Assembly (NCBI GenBank): GCA_028284845.1
Contig: JANQQY010000290.1
Coordinates: forward strand, 1-8,515
Length of the DNA stretch: 8,515 nt
Source of the DNA: Spirochaetales bacterium
GTDB taxonomy: Bacteria; Spirochaetota; Spirochaetia; DSM-27196; SLST01
Direction: 5' to 3'
The position numbers and the translations under genes are program-made. This document shows, in pieces, positions 1-6,800 of this stretch. A model generated the notes under the pieces. That model made no database searches. It was not told the origin of the DNA and saw only the letters and a list, made by a program, of their open reading frames with translations. Each line of letters starts with the position of its first letter. The first letter of the stretch is position 1.

Positions 1-828
1 CGCAATCGCGAGTGCGCGTGCGCTCTGCGGGACGCTCCAGATCGCGCTTGCGGTGATCCCGTTGCGGACTGCCATGCGTGCCGGTTCGCTGGTGACCACG
101 TACTCGTTGCCGGTGGCCACGCTCGCTGCGCTGCTTGCATCGGTTGCCACAACGACAAAGGTGGCGCGTTCAACAATGGCGGTTCCGGCGGTGCCTGCAA
201 GCACCACTCGTTGCGGCGACAGGGCAACGCTCGAGTATCCATACCCTACGAATCGGCGCAGCGTCTCACTACCGTCGTGCGCGAGGCTCACGAGCTCTCC
301 GTTCTGGAGAAGCGCGAGCACGCCAAGGGCATCGGCTGAAAGCCGGTCGATCGGTGCGCCGAGGGTGACGCTCGTCGTAAGCGTCGTTGCCGCGTTCCAG
401 ATCACCAATGAATCTGCATCCGCCGAGTACCGAGTGTCGCCGTACCAGACAGGATGATCGCCGTCCAGAGCCTGCGGTGCAGGCTTGTCGGTTGCGAGCG
501 TTCCGTCAGAAACACGGATCGCGCTCACGCTCTCGTCATCGGCCACGTAGACAAGGGCACCATCGGTTTCAACGACCGATCCACCTTCACGCGTCCAACG
601 GACAGTCGCCGAGGCGGGATCGTATGCAGTCAGAACGCCGTCACCAAAGACAAAGAGTGTCTCTGACTGGTAGAAGACCGTCTCAACCGGGGTTGAGATC
701 ACAAAGAGCAGACCACCCGTCTCTACGTCCAGGAACGCAACTCCGTTCTCGGAGACCGCAAAGAGTCGGTTGAGTCCAGTCAGTAGAGAATGGCTCTCGC
801 TGAACGCGACGCTTCTCCACAGCTCGAA
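1..828 (-). other. PQQ/WD40-like beta-propeller, incomplete at window edge
   Basis: Residues 2563-2838, continuing beyond base 1. Several blades can be read: NRLFAVSENGVAFLDVETGG (2582-2601), ETLFVFGDGVLTAYDPASAT (2618-2637) followed by VRW, GALVYVADDESVSAIRVSDG (2652-2671), DSLVIWNAATTLTTSV (2701-2716), GVLALLQNGELVSLAHDGS (about 2731-2749) and a further strand-rich stretch. The pattern x-L-h-V-x-x-x-x-h-x-A-h-D-x-x-T/S-G-x-x-x-W, about every 36-45 residues, is that of PQQ-like blades. Such propellers bind ligands, proteins or saccharides, or form structural ends of surface proteins. No residues for a quinone cofactor or catalysis can be claimed. At least five blades are in view; the total is unknown. 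Confidence 0.75.
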
Positions 829-3800
829 AGGACCCGCGGGCAGGTCAACCGGGTTGTGATTCGTCGCGCCCTGATTACCTGCTATGGACGACCAGGCACT
901 CTCTTCCACGCGAATCTCAAACGTGGCACGCGCCTCGCGGCCCTCGTTGTCTACGGCGAAGAGTGTAACCTGATCCAACCCTGGCGCGACTGGTGTTCCG
1001 GAGATGACCCCGGACGCACTCACCGCGAGACCTGCCGGAAGTGACCCTGATTCAATCTCGAACTGAACCGGATCGTCGCCGTTCTCAGTCCGAAGTGGGT
1101 ACTCGTACGGAACGCCCACCATCGCCGGAGCGATCTCCTGCGTGGCGAACTGGAAAACCTCACCCACAACCAGTTCAATCGTGAGGCTCTTCTGGACCCC
1201 AGCACCGTTCGCATCGACGGTGACCTGATAGGTCCCTGTAGGGATTGCCTCCAGGACTGAGACGGTGAGCGTGGTCTCGCTGCCGGTCTCCACAGAAACG
1301 GAGGCAAGAGCTGTTACGACGGATTCGTGCGTTGCATCGGCGTCAAGGCTCACAAGGCCAACCGATCCATTCACGACAATCGGGATCTCCCGGCTCTCGC
1401 CATGCTGGAGTCGCACCACTGTTTCAGGAGTCGAGAGCGTGTAGTCACGCGCAAGCACAATCAGTTGCGGTGCGTTTGAGATCAACCCGTCCCTCTCTAC
1501 CGTGACGGGACCGGAGGTTGCGCCGGCCGGAACCTGAACCGTGATCGCCTCGTTGGATGCACTGATCGGCGGCAGAATGGCCGAGCCCAGTCTTAGGGTT
1601 CCATTCGGGCCAAAACCGTAGCCGTAGACAGTCAGCTCATCACCGGCTGTGACGACGGGCGGGAATAGCGACGTAATCGTGGGATCGGGTGCCGTCGCCG
1701 TTACGTCCACCGGCACAGTGAGAACGGTTCCGTCAGAGAACGTAACGTCAACTCCGTACGTGCCGGCGATCGCACCGGGGCCGGCCAGAACTGTGAGTTC
1801 AACAGTCTCATTCACTGAAAGCGCCTGTGGAATGGACACCTGCAACTCAGCTTCAGCAGTGGAGGCGGTCACACCCAGCGAACCACTGAATCGATTCTCG
1901 CCAAACAGAGCAAATGCAAGCGATCCGGTGCCACCGGTCTCAGTAATGATTCTGTCTCCGGAGATGGAGATCAGGTACGAGGGTTCAAGCACGAATACGG
2001 TGGCTGCGGACTGACCACCGGAAGGTCCGGTAACCAGAAGTTCGGGCTCTCCGCCCGCCGTGTTCGCAGGCACACGCACGGTTATCGTGAACTCGTCCCT
2101 CGAAAGGACCTCAAGCTCCGTGCCCGCGAGGGTCACGATCGTCCCCGGCATGAAGTTCCTGCCCTGGATTGCAACTTCGGTCTCATCAAGGGCATTCCAG
2201 TTGTTCGGTGCCACCTCCGTGACGACCGGCGCCGGATGGCGCACGTCGACCGTAAACGGAGTCACAAGCTGGTCCGATGCGTTCGCAGCATTGGTCAGCA
2301 CCAGCTCCATCGGATAGATGCCGGGCCCAAGCGTCTCACTTGCAGAGATAGAGATCATAAACTCACTGGAGCCATCAGACACGCCTGCAATCGGATCAGT
2401 GACAAAACCACCCAATCCTTCTACCGGACTGGTCACTTCAACGAATGCATCGGCAACTTGCGCAGCTTGCGAGAGGCGGGCAAAGAGATCAGTCGACTGT
2501 CCAGTGAATACAACCTCACCAGAGATGAGGTCCATGGTCGCGTCCTCAAGCACCGGCGTCTGTGATCCGCTTGCTCCGATCGTAATCGGCGACGCGTAGA
2601 CAAGTGCGGAGACGGATCCGTTCGATCCGCGGGCGGCCACACCAATCTCAACACTCTCTCCAGGTTCAAACCCGGGCAGATCGATTGAACGTGTTGGACC
2701 AATGAAGTACCACTTCTCGTCGCCGTCTTGCTCGTAGCTGACCTCGTAGCCATATGGTCGCTCGGCAACCGTATCGGTCAGAGCAACTCGGACAATACCC
2801 GGCTCAATCTCGGTCGCGATCACGCTCGAGACCACGGGAATCGTCACTCCAACGTTGGAGACCAGGAGCGAACCCTCTGCAAGGGCAAACGCCGCGTAGC
2901 CTTCCAGCGTCTCAACCTGGGCACTGACCCAGTACTCTCCGTTCTCAAGAGCTGTAGTCTCAATAGGAGCAGTGAAGCTTCCATCAACAGAAACGGTCAC
3001 CTGTGACACAGCTCGGCCCGGGCCCTCTTCCTGATCGTGGAAGAAGATCGTCACTTCGTTGCCCGAAAGATCGGGGTCCGTTGCTCCGCTAACGTTAAAC
3101 ACACCCGAAACAGGGAGCTCAGGTTGTGACACGTTCTCAATCGTCACGACCGCGTCGTCTTGGAAACCGTAGACTTCCATCTCATAGGCATCGGGTCCTG
3201 CGAGTCCAAGCACGCGAACGTTCCAGGTTCCGGCAATGGGGTCGTCAAGTGCAATCATGATGCTGCCGGGACCGTACTCTGTTGAAACATCCGGATGATC
3301 GAGGCCGTACTCTACACCGTTGGGATCAAAGAGCGTTATGTCCGGGTTTCCTTCGCCGTACCCAACGACGATCATGAGCCAGTCGGTGAGCGCTTCTGCG
3401 TCTACAGGCTCGGTTACGGGAGTTGCCACAACACCCAGGGTCATTCCCGAGTAGCCGCTGACCTGCATGGGCGTCGCAAACCGCGAGGTTGGGGCTGCGA
3501 CTTCAGGAGCGGCCGCAGGAACATCGAAGCTCAGCTCATCCCGGAACTCACCACCGGCGCCCGCAACGACTATCTGATCAGCGCCGGGTCCACTCGCCTC
3601 AAGTTGGATGGAAGGTTCCGGGTCGCTTACCAACAAGCTTCCGTATAGGACCGCCGAAGGATCGGGAGTCACATTCGCCACCTGTCCCAGGGATCCCTGG
3701 ATGGAAAGCCACGGCGGCCGATACAACCGGTAACTGCTTGCGTTCACAATCCGAACCCGACCGTTTCCACGCGGCGCAAACACAGAGAACGTTCGGCTCC

Positions 3801-6800
3801 GTCCCAGAACGCTCGCTCTCACGTACCCGAGCGCGCCTTGCTGCCTGTTCGCAAATGTGCCGAGTCGGACCCCCACGCCACCAAACCACCAGTCGCGACT
3901 TGGTACTCGAACGGAGTACGTCCTGCGGAAGACCCGCCACCTTCGCTCAAAGAAGAAGCCACGTGGAATACCCAACTGAACCTTGCCTTCGGCATTGATC
4001 CGAGTGGTGCCTCCGTAATGGAAGATGTAGGTTTCGACCCTGCCGCGCACGTAGGTCATCTGAATGCCGAAGTTCCCATAGAACCCCTTGCTCAGAGAGA
4101 GTGCCGCGGTCATGTCAGCACGCAGCAGTCCGCGCAGGACTGAAACGTTTCCCTGGATAGCCCAGTCCCAGTCTGTGACATCAACCCACACGTCTACATC
4201 GCCCTTTACCACGTTGCCAAACGTCTGATCCTGCATTGAGAGGCCGAGTTGCAGCCGAGTCCCGTTCCCAAAGAGACGCTGCACGACCTGCGGAACCTCG
4301 TTCGGCGGCCCAAAGGCGATGCCGCCTCGGATCCCGTTGATGTACATGCCGGTCGTTCCGAGCGGCAGACCGAGGCCAGCAGCTCTGTACTCGAAGAACG
4401 CGTACTGCAAGCCGATGGGGTAGAGTTCGCTACGGTTGGTGAAACTTATCTCTGCAGAGATGCTACCCACGCCGGGAATCACGGCCGTCGCACTTCCTCC
4501 AACGGTGTATCCACCGTCCCCGTCCAGGACGAAGGCAACTCGGACGTTGCTGAATCCCATCCCACCAGGGATCGTGAAGTCGGGAAGCCTAAACTCACCG
4601 CCGCTGATGCTGAGACCGGACGGAGAGATCTCGACACCGGCGACCTCGAGTTCGAAATTGCCTACGAAGTCCGGCGTCTGGAGCATGGCGCGATCGAAGG
4701 CGACGCGTTGGTTGTCGAAGTCAAGGTCGGGATTCTCAAGTCGAAGGGTGAACCCTGCGACCACGATCGAGATGTCAGACAACTCGATATCCCCAAAGAA
4801 TTGACCGTCGGTGCCGATCCCAGCGTTGACCAGAGAGACCTCGGTTCCCGCAAGATTCCCGGGCAGCTCAAGCGTCGCAGATCCAAGGGTTACGCCGGTC
4901 TGCGAGATAACCAGATCGGTAATTGCAATGCGGAATCCGGCAGGCTCTAGTACCAGGTAGTCGAGTCCACCGCTAAACGTCTCAACGGTTCCATCCCACA
5001 GAATCGTAAAGGTGTCGATTCCGATTCGAGTGCCACCCAGTCCGGACGGATACGATTGATCAAACTCCACGCCGGCCACAAGCGACACACCTCTATCCGA
5101 GACGGACACGCTGTCTACGACGACATCAGCGCCTGGAAACAGCTCCTTACGGACCTCCTCGGTGCTCGAAACCGAGAATGAGAGCAGTCCGCGGGTCGTG
5201 GATACCTGGAATGAGTCAATATCAAAGGTGAGTTCGCCAACGATTGGCCCAAGCGAGCTCGGCATCCCGACTGCACCATCAACGGTGAAGACGAACTCAT
5301 CGCCCCCAACATAGCTCGACCGGATCGATCCATTGGAAACAGATAGTCCGCCAAAGAGCGTGACGTCGATTTCACTGACACCGGCGTCGAAGGCGAGAAT
5401 GTTCCCATCCAGGTCGAACGTAAACGGATTGATATCGACGGGCCGTCCCGCCAGCCCTTCCGGAAACGAGTCCGGCAGTTCGGTTGCGGCGGCAACGGAG
5501 ATGACAGCCGGCGTACCGGGAAGCTTGGAGAACGAAAGTGATGCACCGGTGACGTCAAGGGCATTCAGAAGCCTGAAGTCGTCCAGTGCGATTGTAGTAG
5601 CGAGCGATCTCAAGTTCCCGTCACTATCGAACTCAAAGCGGTCAACAGTGGCGGTCGCACCGCGGATTCCCTCTGGAAAGGCATCGGTAAAGACGAGCGA
5701 GCCGGATGCGCCAAACACAAACAGATCGTCGATGTACTCTGCGCGTAATGAGATGTCGGCAATGTCGAGTCCACCTACCAGCTGGTGCTGCCCGTTGACT
5801 GTGAGGCCGGCCGCAAACGACTGAACGGTGCCGGTCGAGTCAAGAGTGAACGCGGTGATCGTAACCGGCTCTCCAGCCAGAAACTCCGGCATACCCGTTG
5901 GAAGGATGATCTTCCCTGTGGCGCTGACTGCAAAGAGTTGTTCGGTTGAGTCGTACGAGATACCGAGAACCGACTCCCGAATCTCGAGCTGCTGACCAAG
6001 GGTGAAATCAAACTCGCCGCCGGAAGCCGCAAACTTCTCGACTTGGAAATCGGAGAGGTTGATTACGAACTCGCTGATCGTGGCCTGCTTACCAAGGATC
6101 CCAGACGGAAAGCCCTGCTCGAAAAGGACGCTTCCTTCAACCCCGAGTCGTGCGATCCCTTCTACGCGAGAAATGCTTATCACTCCGTTCTGAAGGAACA
6201 GCGTATCGAAGAGCCTTCCTGATAGTCCTGTCGCGGACGCGTCTATGTCGCCAAGAACTCCACCGGGAAGAATCTCAAGCATCGGAACAGAAACAGTCGC
6301 GGACGTGAACGGAGCCGGAAGGTCGCTTGGTAGCGTCGCGGATCCGGAGAGCACCGCACGGCCGGACTGTTCAATCGTCAGCTGATCAAGGACAAAGTCC
6401 GTGTTGAAGAGGGTCGTCTCAAGGTTGCTTATCTGGATGGCATCAAAACGCAGGTCCGCGGTTGTGACGTTGAGTTCAATCCCCTGGACGGCGGCGGAGG
6501 CGTTGTTGCCAACTCCCAACGATGGCGGAATCCTGACGCGCGCCTCGTCCATCTTGATTGCCAGATCAAAGGGGTCGAGTGCAAGCTCAACGCCAATGTC
6601 CGTTACTGTGGCAACCCATTCCCTGTCGTCTGTAATGGGGAACTCAATCTGACCGTCCAGCGTCAGCTCAAAGACCTCAAGCCCGGTTTCCCACCCAATC
6701 TCGAACTGCTCGATCTTGAGGAGCCGATTTCCCAGTTGGTTCGGCATCGTGTCCGGTAACCGCACGGCCCCCTGAAAAGAGAGCCCGGTAGCCGTGGAAG

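Noticed and set aside
53..2599. Series of plus-strand open frames in one phase (for example 53-457, 1649-2014, 2060-2317, 2318-2599)
   Set aside because: They share one phase relative to the real gene and give Ser/Thr/Pro/Ala-rich products. This is the usual antisense shadow of a gene avoiding certain codons, repeated again at 5333, 6002, 6401 and 7109.
4249..4950. Plus-strand open frame of 233 codons
   Set aside because: It lies antisense to the continuous minus-strand frame. Its product is a charged, low-order sequence without domain pattern, and no ribosome binding site is evident. Codon bias of the real gene explains it.
5884..5907. LPTGM near residue 871 as an LPXTG sortase signal
   Set aside because: The order is Leu-Pro-Thr-Gly, not Leu-Pro-x-Thr-Gly. 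No hydrophobic segment or basic tail follows, and it sits in the middle of the protein at a repeat-motif position.
4597..6549. The LPxxFPxGL repeats as copies of the putative Ig domain (LPxGL...ISGTP)
   Set aside because: The resemblance is limited to the LPxGL stretch. The repeats lack the ISGTP segment and have an xDG turn about 20 residues later, unlike the real copy at 901-1161.
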